Of a stretch of 64,000 nucleotides of DNA, positions 44,061 to 53,071 are shown in pieces. The position numbers were made by a program, and so were the translations under genes. The stretch's first letter is position 1; every line of letters begins with the position of its first letter. Origin of the DNA: Mycobacterium sp. 1100029.7 (lineage in GTDB: Bacteria > Actinomycetota > Actinomycetes > Mycobacteriales > Mycobacteriaceae); the NCBI RefSeq assembly GCF_001665235.1, contig NZ_LZSC01000005.1, forward strand, positions 124,001-188,000, written 5' to 3'. Under the pieces are notes generated by a model that did not search any database, was not told the origin of the DNA, and worked only from the letters and a program-made list of their open reading frames with translations.

Positions 44061-45769
44061 CCGCCCCGGACATGCACGGCTTCGACCATGTCGTCGACGT
44101 CCTGATCGTCGGGTCCGGCGGTGGCGGCATGGCCGCCGCGCTGACCGCCCACGCGTCCGGTCTGGACACGCTGGTGATCGAAAAGTCCAGCCATTTCGGC
44201 GGTTCCACCGCACTGTCCGGCGGCGGCATCTGGGTACCCGGCGCGCCGTCGCAGCGCCGGGAGGGGTACTGCCCGGATCCCGAGGGCGTGGTCGGATATC
44301 TCCTCAAGATCACCGACGGTCTGGTCAGCGAGGCCCGCATCCGGCAATACGTCGAGTCGGCACCGAAGATGCTCGAGTTCCTCGAGGGACTTTCCGGCTG
44401 GTTTGAATTCGTCTGGAAGCCCGGCTATGCCGACTATTACCCGGAGTTGCCGGGGGGCTCGGAACTGGGCAGTACCATCAACGTGCCGGCCATCGACCTG
44501 CGCAAGCTGGGCGATGACGAGAAGACGTTACTGCAGCCGCTGGCGCTGGCTCCGCGGGGAATTTGGCTGGGCCCCAAAGACCTTCGGACCTTTTACCGCA
44601 TCAGGCAGTCCTGGGCCGGCAAAGGGGTGCTGCTCAAGTTGATCTGGCGGATGTTCAAGGCCCGGGTGTTCAACGAGCGGATGGCCGCGATCGGCCAATC
44701 CCTGGCCGCCCGGCTGCGACTGGCGATGCGCGACAACGGGATCCCGCTGTGGCTGGACGCACCGATGGTCGAGCTACTCACCGACGTCGACGGAGCGGTG
44801 ACCGGAGTGGTGCTCGAGCGCGACGGCGCCAAGCAGCGGATCGAAGCCCGCCGCGGCGTCATCCTGGCTTCGGGCGGCTTCGATCACGACCTTGCCTGGC
44901 GCAAGGAGGAGCTACCGGTAATCGACCAGGACTGGAGCTTCGGCAATCCCGCCGCGGTGGGCGATGGCATTCGCGCGGGCCAGAAGGTAGGTGCCGCCAC
45001 CGACCTGTTGGACGAGGCCTGGTGGTTCCCCGCCATCCAATGGCCCGATGGCCGAATGCAATTCATGCTCAACGAGCGGATGATGCCGTCGCAGTTCATC
45101 GTCAACGGTGACGGTAAGCGCTTCATCAACGAGGCGGCGCCGTACATGGACTTCGGCCACGCCATGATCGACGGGCAGCGCTCCGGGGTCACCCACATCC
45201 CATGTTGGCTGATCACCGATCATCGCTCGTTCAATCGCTACGTCGTCGGCGGCCACTTGCCGCTGCCGAAGATTCCCGGCGCGCCGGTTCCCACCGGCCG
45301 CAGGGTTCCCAAAGCCTGGCTGGAGTCCGGCGTCGTCAAGGCGGCGACCAGCTGGGAGGACATGGCGGCAAAGATCGGTGTCCCGGCGGCCGAACTCCGT
45401 GCTACCGCGACCCGGTTCAACGAACTCGCACGTCAGGGTCACGACGATGATTTCAACCGAGGGGACAGCGTTTACGACAATTACTACGGCGATCCGACCC
45501 TGCCGAACCCGAATCTGCATCCGATCGGCAAGCCGCCCTACTACGCGTTCCGCATCGTGCTGGGCGATCTCGGCACCTCGGGTGGTCTGCTGACGGATGA
45601 ATACGCCCGAGTGCTGCGGCCCGACGCAACCATCGTGCCCGGGTTGTACGCGGTGGGTAACACCGCCGCGCCGGTGATGGGCCGCAGTTATGCGGGTGCC
45701 GGGGCGACCATCGGTCCCGCCATGACCTTCGGCTTCGTCGCCGCGAAACACCTTGCCAGCCAGGCCTGA
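44057..45769 (+). CDS. FAD-binding 3-ketosteroid-delta1-dehydrogenase-like protein
   Basis: A 570-residue second KstD-like flavoprotein in this cluster: [48 protein letters not shown] and the C-terminal [28 protein letters not shown]. It shares the fold with the 38.2 kb gene but has a longer middle cap. It could aromatise or desaturate a cyclohexane or steroid ring ahead of MhpA/MhpB, which would explain its place in the operon; this is inference. ATGA overlap with mhpB. Confidence 0.87.
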   Translation: MTAPDMHGFDHVVDVLIVGSGGGGMAAALTAHASGLDTLVIEKSSHFGGSTALSGGGIWVPGAPSQRREGYCPDPEGVVGYLLKITDGLVSEARIRQYVESAPKMLEFLEGLSGWFEFVWKPGYADYYPELPGGSELGSTINVPAIDLRKLGDDEKTLLQPLALAPRGIWLGPKDLRTFYRIRQSWAGKGVLLKLIWRMFKARVFNERMAAIGQSLAARLRLAMRDNGIPLWLDAPMVELLTDVDGAVTGVVLERDGAKQRIEARRGVILASGGFDHDLAWRKEELPVIDQDWSFGNPAAVGDGIRAGQKVGAATDLLDEAWWFPAIQWPDGRMQFMLNERMMPSQFIVNGDGKRFINEAAPYMDFGHAMIDGQRSGVTHIPCWLITDHRSFNRYVVGGHLPLPKIPGAPVPTGRRVPKAWLESGVVKAATSWEDMAAKIGVPAAELRATATRFNELARQGHDDDFNRGDSVYDNYYGDPTLPNPNLHPIGKPPYYAFRIVLGDLGTSGGLLTDEYARVLRPDATIVPGLYAVGNTAAPVMGRSYAGAGATIGPAMTFGFVAAKHLASQA

Positions 45770-45786
45770 CTCTCGAGGAGGTAACA

Positions 45787-47091
45787 ATGAAAATCTCACT
45801 GTTCTACGAATTCGCCCTGCCGCGGCCGTGGGCGCCCGATGACGAACATGTCATGTTGCAGGAATGTCTGGACGAGGTCGAGGCCGCCGACAAGGCCGGG
45901 TTTTCGACCGTCTGGCTGACCGAGCACCACTTCCTCGAGGAGTACTGTCACTCCACCGCACCGGAGATCTTCCTGGCCGCGGCCAGCCAGCGGACCAAAG
46001 ACATCCGCCTCGGCTTCGGCATCATGCACCTGCCACCATTGGTGAATCACCCGGCCCGAGTGGCCGAACGCATTGCCACCCTTGACTTGTTGTCCAACGG
46101 ACGGGTCGAGTTCGGCACCGGCGAGTCCTCCTCCGTCGGTGAGCTGGGCGGGTTCAACATCGACCCCGCCGACAAGCGTGCCCAATGGGAAGAGGCTCTC
46201 GAGGTCTCCATTCGCTGCATGGTCGAGGAGCCCTTCACCGGCTTCCAGGGCCAGCACGTCCAGATGCCGGCCCGCAATGTGGTACCCAAGCCGCTGCAGA
46301 AGCCGCACCCGCCCGTCTGGGTCGCCTGCACCCGCCCGGCCAGCGTGCAGATGGCGGCCCAAAAAGCCATCGGCGCTCTGAGTTTCGCCTACACCGGTCC
46401 CGGTCCGCTGACCGAGCGGGTCAACGGCTACTACAAGGAGTTCGAAGAAAACGGTGTGCCGGTCACACCGCAGATCAATCCGAACATCCTGGCCATCGGC
46501 GGCGACCTGTCGATGATGGTCGCCAAGACCGATGAGCAGGCGCTGCAACGCCTCGGGCAGGGCGGCGGATTCTTCTCGTTCGGAATCATGCACTACTACA
46601 TGACCGGCGTGCACACCCCCGGACGCACCGGCGTGTGGGAGCGCTACCTCGAAGAGGTCGACAAGGATCCGACCCTGGCGTACGGTCCCGGCCGCGGCGC
46701 CATCGGATCCCCGGCCACCGTGCGCGAATTCCTGCGTGGCTACGAGGAGAGCGGCGTCGACGAAATCATCTTGCTGCTCAACCCCCGCAGCCACGAGGGC
46801 ACCATGGAATCCATCGAGCTGATGGGCAAAGAGGTGTTGCCCGAGTTCATCGAGCGCGACAAGAAGGCCGTGGCGGAGAAGGCCAAGCGCCTGGAGCCCG
46901 TCATCGAGAAGGTCGAGTCGCGCCGCCAGCAATCCACCGCGCCGAAATTCGACGAAAACTACTCCTTCGGCGGCCTGCCCACCGGTCGAGGCGGTAACTT
47001 CACTGCCAGTGAAATCCCCGAGGCCATGGCGGAGATCAACGAGGGCCGCGTGCAGGCCGCGCAGCGGGCGAAGGAGGAGCGCAGCAAGTGA
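45787..47091 (+). CDS. LLM-class flavin-dependent oxidoreductase
   Basis: A 434-residue luciferase-like protein (MKISLFYEFALPRPW; LTEHHFLEEYCHSTAPEIFLA; GFGIMHLPPLVNHPARVAERIA; FGTGESSSVGELGGF). The EHHF and HPARVAERIA blocks are typical of FMN-dependent bacterial luciferase-like monooxygenases. An extra C-terminal extension of about 60 residues is charged and helical. It has a strong GAGGAGG ribosome site, 18 bp after the KstD-like gene. It may carry out a Baeyer-Villiger or hydroxylation step. Confidence 0.87.
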   Translation: MKISLFYEFALPRPWAPDDEHVMLQECLDEVEAADKAGFSTVWLTEHHFLEEYCHSTAPEIFLAAASQRTKDIRLGFGIMHLPPLVNHPARVAERIATLDLLSNGRVEFGTGESSSVGELGGFNIDPADKRAQWEEALEVSIRCMVEEPFTGFQGQHVQMPARNVVPKPLQKPHPPVWVACTRPASVQMAAQKAIGALSFAYTGPGPLTERVNGYYKEFEENGVPVTPQINPNILAIGGDLSMMVAKTDEQALQRLGQGGGFFSFGIMHYYMTGVHTPGRTGVWERYLEEVDKDPTLAYGPGRGAIGSPATVREFLRGYEESGVDEIILLLNPRSHEGTMESIELMGKEVLPEFIERDKKAVAEKAKRLEPVIEKVESRRQQSTAPKFDENYSFGGLPTGRGGNFTASEIPEAMAEINEGRVQAAQRAKEERSK

Positions 47092-47111
47092 TCCCGGAAG
47101 CCGGCTGAGCC

Positions 47112-47933
47112 TTGGCGGAAATCGACGGGCTGTGGCGATACCTTGGCTATCAAGGCCGCCGCGCGGTGGTGACCGGGTGCGCCTCGGGCGTCGGCGAACA
47201 CGTGGTGCGTCAACTGATCGAACTCGGGGCCGAGGTCGTCGGACTGGACAGGCGTCGACCGGCGTTCGAGATCAACGAATTTCACCGGGTCGATCTCGCT
47301 GCCCCGGAGTCGATCGATGCGGCGGTGGCGTCGATCGCCGGACCGGTCGACGCGCTGTTCAATGTTGCCGGTGTCTCGTCGGGGATCGGCGATCCGGCGC
47401 TGGTGGCGACGATCAACTTCCTGGGCCTGCGGCATATCACCGAGGCGCTGGTTCCCGCGATGCGCGCGGGGTCGGCCATCGTCAGCGTGTCTTCACTGGC
47501 CGCGGCCGGCTATCGCGAGCATGCGGCGGTGGTGGCGCCGCTGCTGAATACGGCGACGATGCACGAGGGCATCGACTGGTGCCGGAGCAACGCGGACGCG
47601 TTGGGCAACGGTTACCAGCTGTCCAAGGAGGCCATCATCCTCTACACGATGCGAAGCGCCACCCCGTTGGGCGCCAAAGGTATTCGCATCAACTGTTCGG
47701 GTCCCGGGGTCACCGAAACCCCGATCCTCGATCAGCTGCGTACGGCCTACGGACAAGGCTTCCTCGACGACATCCCCAAACCCCTGGGCCGCGTCTCGGA
47801 CCCTGCCGAGCAGGCCGCGGTGTTGCTGTTCTTGAATAGCGGCGCCGCCAGCTACATCACCGGACAGATCCTCTGGGTCGACGGCGGAAACGTGGGCGCA
47901 GCCATCGCCCGGGAACTCGAGGGAGGTGCCTGA
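47112..47933 (+). CDS. SDR-family oxidoreductase (3-alpha-hydroxysteroid-dehydrogenase-like)
   Basis: A 273-residue SDR with VVTGCASGVGEHVVRQLIELGA, a compact N-terminal half without the usual long NNAG segment (FNVAGVSSG), catalytic Ser in SVSSLAAAGY and YQLSKEAII. The arrangement, including an insert before the YxxxK motif (EGIDWCRSNADALGNGYQLSKEA), resembles bacterial 3-alpha-hydroxysteroid dehydrogenase. The start is TTG 47112 with weak ribosome signal, so the exact N-terminus is uncertain. It overlaps the cyclase start by 1 bp. Confidence 0.83.
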   Translation: MAEIDGLWRYLGYQGRRAVVTGCASGVGEHVVRQLIELGAEVVGLDRRRPAFEINEFHRVDLAAPESIDAAVASIAGPVDALFNVAGVSSGIGDPALVATINFLGLRHITEALVPAMRAGSAIVSVSSLAAAGYREHAAVVAPLLNTATMHEGIDWCRSNADALGNGYQLSKEAIILYTMRSATPLGAKGIRINCSGPGVTETPILDQLRTAYGQGFLDDIPKPLGRVSDPAEQAAVLLFLNSGAASYITGQILWVDGGNVGAAIARELEGGA

Positions 47934-48925
47934 TGGCCGACCTGACGGACTTTCGGCGGGTCGCGCGTGACGTGTCGAACTGGGGCCGGTGGGGTGACGA
48001 CGACGAGCTCGGCACCCTGAACTTCATCACCGCGGACAAGGTCGCGCAGGCCGCCGCTTTGGTCAAGCACGGCAAGGTGTTTCCGCTCGGCGTCGACTTC
48101 GGCGCGTCGGGCCCGCAGGGCGCCTTCGAGTTCCGCCACAACCCGGTCCACATCATGACCGTGGACGGCGGTGACGTGAACACGCTGGCCAAGTACGGAC
48201 CGAGCTGGCCCCGTAATCCGGTGGCACAGCAGCTCAGTGGTTACATGAGCGCCGACAACCCGTTCCGCTTCAACGACGACATCATCATCATGCCGCTGCA
48301 GGCGGCCAGCCAGTGGGATGCACTGTCGCATGTCTACTACGACGATCATCTCTACAACGGCTTCGCCGCGGACTCGGTGACCAGCATGGGCGCCTACCAC
48401 TGCGGCATCGACAAAGTCGACGTCAAAGGCATCACCTCGCGCGGCGTCCTGCTGGACTTGGTGCGCCATCGAGGTGCCGAGGTGTTCCTCGAAGCCGGCA
48501 ACCCGATCACCGCGGAAGAACTCGACGAGGTGGTCCGCGCCCAGGGTGTGGTGATCGGGCGTGGCGACATCGTGCTGATCCGGACTGGTTGGTGGACACA
48601 GTTTTTGATGACCGGCAACAAAACCGAAGGCTACTCGGGGCTGGACTGGCGGTGTGCCCAGTGGCTGCACGATCACGAGATCGCGGCGGTGGCCGCCGAC
48701 AACCTTCAGGTCGAAGACCTGGTGTCCGGCATCGACGGCATCACCTTCCCGCTGCACCTGCTCTGCCTGCGCGACATGGGGATGATCTTCGGCGAATACT
48801 GGGATCTCACCCCGCTCGCGGATGACTGTGCCGCCGACGGCGTCTACGAATTCCAGCTCGTCGCGCCGCCGTTGCGGGTTGTCGGCGCGGTCGGTTCGCC
48901 GGTCAACCCGATCGCGATCAAATGA
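47933..48925 (+). CDS. Cyclase-family protein (kynurenine-formamidase-like fold)
   Basis: A 330-residue metal-dependent hydrolase-fold protein. It has the subgroup motif ASQWDALSHV in place of the classical HxGTHxDxPxH metal site, the DDELGTLNFIT N-terminal block, RGVLLDLVRHRG and DIVLIRTGWW. Members open or close cyclic amides, lactones or similar bonds. The next hydrolase overlaps it by 4 bp (ATGA). Substrate unknown. Confidence 0.83.
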   Translation: MADLTDFRRVARDVSNWGRWGDDDELGTLNFITADKVAQAAALVKHGKVFPLGVDFGASGPQGAFEFRHNPVHIMTVDGGDVNTLAKYGPSWPRNPVAQQLSGYMSADNPFRFNDDIIIMPLQAASQWDALSHVYYDDHLYNGFAADSVTSMGAYHCGIDKVDVKGITSRGVLLDLVRHRGAEVFLEAGNPITAEELDEVVRAQGVVIGRGDIVLIRTGWWTQFLMTGNKTEGYSGLDWRCAQWLHDHEIAAVAADNLQVEDLVSGIDGITFPLHLLCLRDMGMIFGEYWDLTPLADDCAADGVYEFQLVAPPLRVVGAVGSPVNPIAIK

Positions 48926-49746
48926 CGGACTTCGCGCGCAAGACCATGCTGGTGGACGGCCTGACCACCGGCTACCTGGAGGCCGGCGACGGAGATCCGG
49001 TGGTGCTGCTGCACGGTGGCGAGTTCGGCGCCAGCGCCGAACTGGGTTGGGAGCACACCATATCCGCGCTCGCCGAACACTATCGGGTGCTCGCCCCGGA
49101 CATGCTGGGGTACGGAAACTCGGCCAAGGTGATCGATTTCGTCAACGGCCGTGGCATGCGGATCCGGCACGTGGCACGGTTTTGCGAACTGCTGGGTATC
49201 GAGTCGGCACATTTCGCGGGCAACTCCATGGGCGCCATCAATCTGCTCAATGACGCGACATCGGAGGCCCCGCTGTTGCCGGTCCGCAGCCTGGCGATCA
49301 TCTGTGGCGGCGGAGAGATCCAGCAGAACAAGCACTTCGAGGCGCTGCAGGAGTACGACGCGACGGTGCCTGGCATGCGCAGCATCGTCGAGGCCCTGTT
49401 CCACGATCCGGTCTATCCGGCCGACGAGGACTACGTGGGCCGGCGCTACGAGTCCAGCACCGCACCGGGTGCGTGGGAAGCCGTGGCCGCGGCCCGGTTT
49501 CGGCGTCCCGGCTCGTCGCGGCCGCCCACGCCGTCGAGTGCGCGTGCCTACGAGCGCATCGAAGTGCCGACGTTAATTCTGGAAGGCGGCAACGACAAGC
49601 TCCTTCCGGCAGGCTGGGGCGCCGAGATCGCCGCTCAGGTCGACGGGGCCCGCGCGACCGTGGTGGACAACGCCGGTCACTGTCCGCAGATCGAACAGTC
49701 GTCGACCGTCAACGGCTTGCTGCTGGAGTTTCTCGGCGGTCTCTAG
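48922..49746 (+). CDS. Alpha/beta hydrolase, meta-cleavage-hydrolase-like
   Basis: A 274-residue hydrolase: VVLLHGGEFGASAELGWEH, DMLGYGNSAK, nucleophile segment AGNSMGAINLL, acid in LEGGNDKLLP and NAGHCPQIEQ with the catalytic histidine. It resembles 2-hydroxy-6-oxo-dienoate hydrolases and is the second such enzyme in this cluster. Last gene of the operon; its stop overlaps the convergent mmcO stop by 4 bp. Confidence 0.87.
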   Translation: MTDFARKTMLVDGLTTGYLEAGDGDPVVLLHGGEFGASAELGWEHTISALAEHYRVLAPDMLGYGNSAKVIDFVNGRGMRIRHVARFCELLGIESAHFAGNSMGAINLLNDATSEAPLLPVRSLAIICGGGEIQQNKHFEALQEYDATVPGMRSIVEALFHDPVYPADEDYVGRRYESSTAPGAWEAVAAARFRRPGSSRPPTPSSARAYERIEVPTLILEGGNDKLLPAGWGAEIAAQVDGARATVVDNAGHCPQIEQSSTVNGLLLEFLGGL

Positions 49747-51368
49747 AAGATGTATTCCAACCGGGTCATCATCCCCGCGACCTGATGATAGGTGTTGTGG
49801 CAGTGCAACTGCCACACGCCGGGATTGTCGGCTACCAGGACCGCCGGGAGCTTCTGTTTGGGCAGCACGATCACGGTGTCCTTGCGGGCGCCGAGCGTCC
49901 CGTCCGTGTTGATCAGCTGAAATGTATGCCCGTGCAGATGGATTGGGTGATACATCATCGTGGGGTTGTCGAACATGACGGTGGGCCGCTGCCCCTGTTG
50001 CACATGCAGCGGATTGGTTCTGCTGTAGGGTTCGCCGTTGATCGTCCAGTCGTATTGCATCATGTTGCCGCCCAATAGGACCGGAAGGTTCTGTCCCGGT
50101 TCCGGACGGCCCAGCATGGCCGGGGTGGTGGCGGTGAACATCTCGATGGTGCCCACGCGCCGGGTGAGTTCGGCCGGTTGGAATTGCGCATCCGGCGGGC
50201 TGCCCTGTCCGGTGGACAGCAGTGCACGAGCCAGTGCGTTCTTGCCTTCGGCCAGCGCGACCAGTGGGAAGACACCGTCGGCGGCGGTCACGACGACGTC
50301 GTAGCGCTCGGCCATTCCGATGAGCAGGGCGTCGACCTGCTTAGGCACGACCGGGAAGCCGTCGGTATGGGTGACCGTCAGGGCGTGGCCGGCCAGCGCC
50401 ACGCGAAACGCGGTGTCGGAGCCGCTGTTGATGAACCGGATCCGAATTCGCTGTCCCGGCTTCGCGTTGAAGGTGGAGGGGGCAGCCGGGATTCGGCCGT
50501 TGATCAAATAGTACGGGTAGGCGATGTCGCCGGCGTCACCGCCGAGTATGTCGCTGGTGCCGACCCGCGCCGGTGGTGGTGCGGGCGCGGGCGTGGTGGG
50601 ACTCGTCGATGTGGTCGTGGTCGTGGTCGTAGTCGAGGTGGTCGGGGTTGTCGAAGTCGTGGTGGTAGTCGGGGACGCCGACGTCGTCTCGGGTGCCATG
50701 GGCATGCTGGACTTGTTCGGGTTGGTGAGTTCTTCGTAGAGCTGTTGCGGGCTCTTTCCCACGCCGTCGGTCCAGTCATCAAGGACGACAACCCATTCGA
50801 CGTCGTAGTTATCTTCGGTGGGGTCTTCGATGATCACGGGGAGGTACAGGCCGGTGTCTTCGTCGAGTCCGGTATGCGGGTGGGCCCAGTAGGTGCCAGA
50901 ATTCGGCGCCGAAAACCGGTAGGTGAACTCTTGGCCCGCTTCGATGTTCGGCGTCGCGGGCTCTGAGCCATCCATGTTGTTGCGCAACGCGATACCGTGC
51001 CAATGCACCGATGTCGGATGGTTGAGTTTGTTGGAAACCTTGACCACGAGTTCGTCGCCGACGGCGGCGCGGATCAGCGGTCCGGGAATCGAGTCACCAA
51101 AAGCCAGCGTCCGGACCACCGGTCCGCCCAAGTCGATCTGCGCCAGCTGCGGAGTGAGATTGGCGGTTACCGTCCGTCCGCTGTGCGGGCGCGCTGCCTC
51201 CGCAGCCGCGATCGCGTCGGCCATCTTGGTGGCACTGCTCGTCGCCGCAGGTTTGGCATGTCCGCAGGCCGCCAACGTCAAACCACCTGCAATGCCGGCC
51301 GCCATGAACCCGCGCCGGGTGAGTCCTCTCCCGTCGACGGGACCCCCGCTGGTGGGTAGCACCGGCAT
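49743..51368 (-). CDS. mmcO: Multicopper oxidase lipoprotein MmcO
   Basis: Periplasmic copper-resistance oxidase. The 541-residue protein carries a twin-arginine signal (LTRRGFMAAGIAGGLTLAAC) with lipobox LAAC, lipidated on Cys35. Copper motifs: HWHG (122-125), HPH (163-165), HPIHLHGH, and HCHNTYHQVAGM with the type-1 His-Cys-His-Met set. Residues 228-266 are an almost pure Thr/Ser/Pro/Ala linker that interrupts the second cupredoxin domain and accounts for most of the excess over the 504 residues I recall for Rv0846c. It follows the backbone order after Rv0845, with catabolic genes inserted between. Confidence 0.92.
   Translation of the reverse strand: MPVLPTSGGPVDGRGLTRRGFMAAGIAGGLTLAACGHAKPAATSSATKMADAIAAAEAARPHSGRTVTANLTPQLAQIDLGGPVVRTLAFGDSIPGPLIRAAVGDELVVKVSNKLNHPTSVHWHGIALRNNMDGSEPATPNIEAGQEFTYRFSAPNSGTYWAHPHTGLDEDTGLYLPVIIEDPTEDNYDVEWVVVLDDWTDGVGKSPQQLYEELTNPNKSSMPMAPETTSASPTTTTTSTTPTTSTTTTTTTTSTSPTTPAPAPPPARVGTSDILGGDAGDIAYPYYLINGRIPAAPSTFNAKPGQRIRIRFINSGSDTAFRVALAGHALTVTHTDGFPVVPKQVDALLIGMAERYDVVVTAADGVFPLVALAEGKNALARALLSTGQGSPPDAQFQPAELTRRVGTIEMFTATTPAMLGRPEPGQNLPVLLGGNMMQYDWTINGEPYSRTNPLHVQQGQRPTVMFDNPTMMYHPIHLHGHTFQLINTDGTLGARKDTVIVLPKQKLPAVLVADNPGVWQLHCHNTYHQVAGMMTRLEYIF
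50571..50687 (-). repeat. Low-complexity Thr/Ser/Pro linker coding tract in mmcO
   Basis: The DNA is a near-repetitive GTGGTC/GTCGTG series (on the + strand) encoding runs of Thr with Ser and Pro, ending in APAPPP. It lies in frame and looks like expansion by slippage or duplication. Confidence 0.7.
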
Positions 51369-51467
51369 GGATCGCTCCTTGTCGTCGGTCGATTCGTTCC
51401 CGGCGAATTACACCGTGCCCGGGAGATAGCCAGAACGCAACCATTGACAACGGATTGTTATTCGGAC

Positions 51468-52190
51468 TCAGACCGCGGCGCCTCCACCGTCGACATGCAG
51501 CGTGGAGCCCGTGATGAAACTGGCCCGCGGGGAACTGAGAAAAAGCACGGCCTCGGCGATCTCGGACGCGAACGCGGTGCGACCGAGTGGCAGTGCCCGG
51601 CCTAGCTGTTCGTTGACGTCCCCCCATGCCGCGGCCACCCCCAGGGTGCGGGTGGGCCCGGGCGCCACACTGTTGACCCGCACCCCCGCCGCCCCGAACT
51701 CGGCGGCCCAGGTGCGGGTGAGCGATTCCAGTGCGGCCTTCGAGGCGCTGTAACCCGAGGCGCCGGCGATCCCCTTGAACGCGGCCATGGTGGTGACGTT
51801 GACGATGCTGCCGCGCCGTCGCTCCAACATCCCCGGGATCAGGCCGGCCACCAAAAAATAGGCGCCGCGGACATTGGTGTCGAATATCGTCTCGAAGCTC
51901 ACCATGTCCTGTTCGACGGTCAATGCGGACGGGAAGCTGCCGGCGTTGTTGACGATAATGTCGACCGTTCCGCACTGTCGCACAAGCGAATTGACCGAAT
52001 CAGCATCAGCCATGTCCGTTGCGACGAACCGTGCGTTGGGGCCTATCGCCGCAGCCGCCCGATCACCTCTGGTGCGGTCGCGGCCCGAGATGATCACGGT
52101 GGCGCCCTCGCTTGCGAACAGCCGCGCGGATTCCAGCCCGATGCCGGCCGTCCCGCCGGTGATCACCGCGGTCTGGTCCATGAGTTCCAT
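51468..52190 (-). CDS. SDR-family oxidoreductase
   Basis: A 240-residue classical SDR: AVITGGTAGIGLESARLFASEGA, NNAGSFP, catalytic Ser in NVTTMAAF region (Thr-Thr rather than Ser-Ser) and YSASKAALESL, ending FITGSTLHVDGGGAAV. It is a typical FabG-like beta-ketoacyl or alcohol dehydrogenase with no special cofactor insert. It is encoded 21 bp downstream of the NmrA-like gene on the same strand, so they are likely co-transcribed. Substrate unknown. Confidence 0.88.
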   Translation of the reverse strand: MELMDQTAVITGGTAGIGLESARLFASEGATVIISGRDRTRGDRAAAAIGPNARFVATDMADADSVNSLVRQCGTVDIIVNNAGSFPSALTVEQDMVSFETIFDTNVRGAYFLVAGLIPGMLERRRGSIVNVTTMAAFKGIAGASGYSASKAALESLTRTWAAEFGAAGVRVNSVAPGPTRTLGVAAAWGDVNEQLGRALPLGRTAFASEIAEAVLFLSSPRASFITGSTLHVDGGGAAV

Positions 52191-52211
52191 CGGTCCCGGC
52201 TCCTCGAACGC

Positions 52212-52976
52212 TTATTTGGCGTTGCTGGGCACCTGGGCTGCCAGCCAGTCGCCGAACCTCGTCGGGTACACGGTCACCTCTTCGCCCTCCACCGGAACGA
52301 TCATGTGCTCGTCGAGCACCGCACCGTAATACTGGGCCTGCGGGTCGGTCACGACCTCGCGGGCATCACCCGTTGCGGTGAACAGATTCCGGATGAAGTC
52401 GTCCATTCCCCGCTTGTCGGGGCCCGCGATGTTGATCAGACCGGCCGGGTCACCGATCGCGGCGCGGGTGACGGCGGTGGCGACATCCGCGGCGGCAATC
52501 GGCTGAAATGCCCCGTGCGGAGAGCGAACCGTGTCCCCGTCGGTAAGCGAATCGGCAATGCCCCCAACGAATTCGAAGAACTGGGTAGCCCGCACGATCG
52601 TGTGGGGGACGCCCGATTCGACGATCAGCTTCTCCTGGGCGACCTTGCTCCGCATGTAGCCGCTGGCGGCCGCGCGGTCGGCGCCCACAATCGATAGCGC
52701 GACGTGCTGCCGCACTCCGACGGCGCGCTCGGCCTGCAGCAGGTTGCGGGTCGAGGTCGTGAAGAAGTCCAAGACGTCGTCGTCGGCCCAGGACGGCGAG
52801 TTGGACACATCCACCACCGCGTCGACTCCGGCGATCGCGTCGTCGAGGCCTGCGCCGGTGACGGTGTTGACGCCCGTGCTCGGCGAGGCCGAGACAGCGT
52901 CGTGTCCCAATTCGGTGAGCTGGGCGACGACCTGCGATCCGATGAGTCCGCTGCCTCCGATTACCAGAACCTTCAT
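52212..52976 (-). CDS. NmrA-like NAD(P)-binding protein (atypical SDR)
   Basis: A 254-residue Rossmann protein: MKVLVIGGSGLIGSQVVAQL nucleotide motif, VDVSNSPSWADDDV, QHVALSIVGADRAAASGYMRSKVAQEKL and PHTIVRATQFFEF. This set is typical of the atypical SDR group that includes NmrA and LscO-like reductases. Start ATG at 52976 follows AAGGC. It lies 95 bp downstream of the LAL regulator stop and may be its target. Confidence 0.85.
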   Translation of the reverse strand: MKVLVIGGSGLIGSQVVAQLTELGHDAVSASPSTGVNTVTGAGLDDAIAGVDAVVDVSNSPSWADDDVLDFFTTSTRNLLQAERAVGVRQHVALSIVGADRAAASGYMRSKVAQEKLIVESGVPHTIVRATQFFEFVGGIADSLTDGDTVRSPHGAFQPIAAADVATAVTRAAIGDPAGLINIAGPDKRGMDDFIRNLFTATGDAREVVTDPQAQYYGAVLDEHMIVPVEGEEVTVYPTRFGDWLAAQVPSNAK

Positions 52977-53071
52977 GATCATGCCTTTCGCGTTTCCCGA
53001 ACAACTGGTGCGTTCAGCATGGCCCCGGCGGGTGCCGTCCGGAACCCTGGAAAGTCCGTAGTCCGAGCAAC

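Noticed and set aside
50504..50791. Plus- or minus-strand low-complexity frames opposite the mmcO linker
   Set aside because: They are alternative readings of the repetitive GTGGTC tract encoding the Thr-rich linker.
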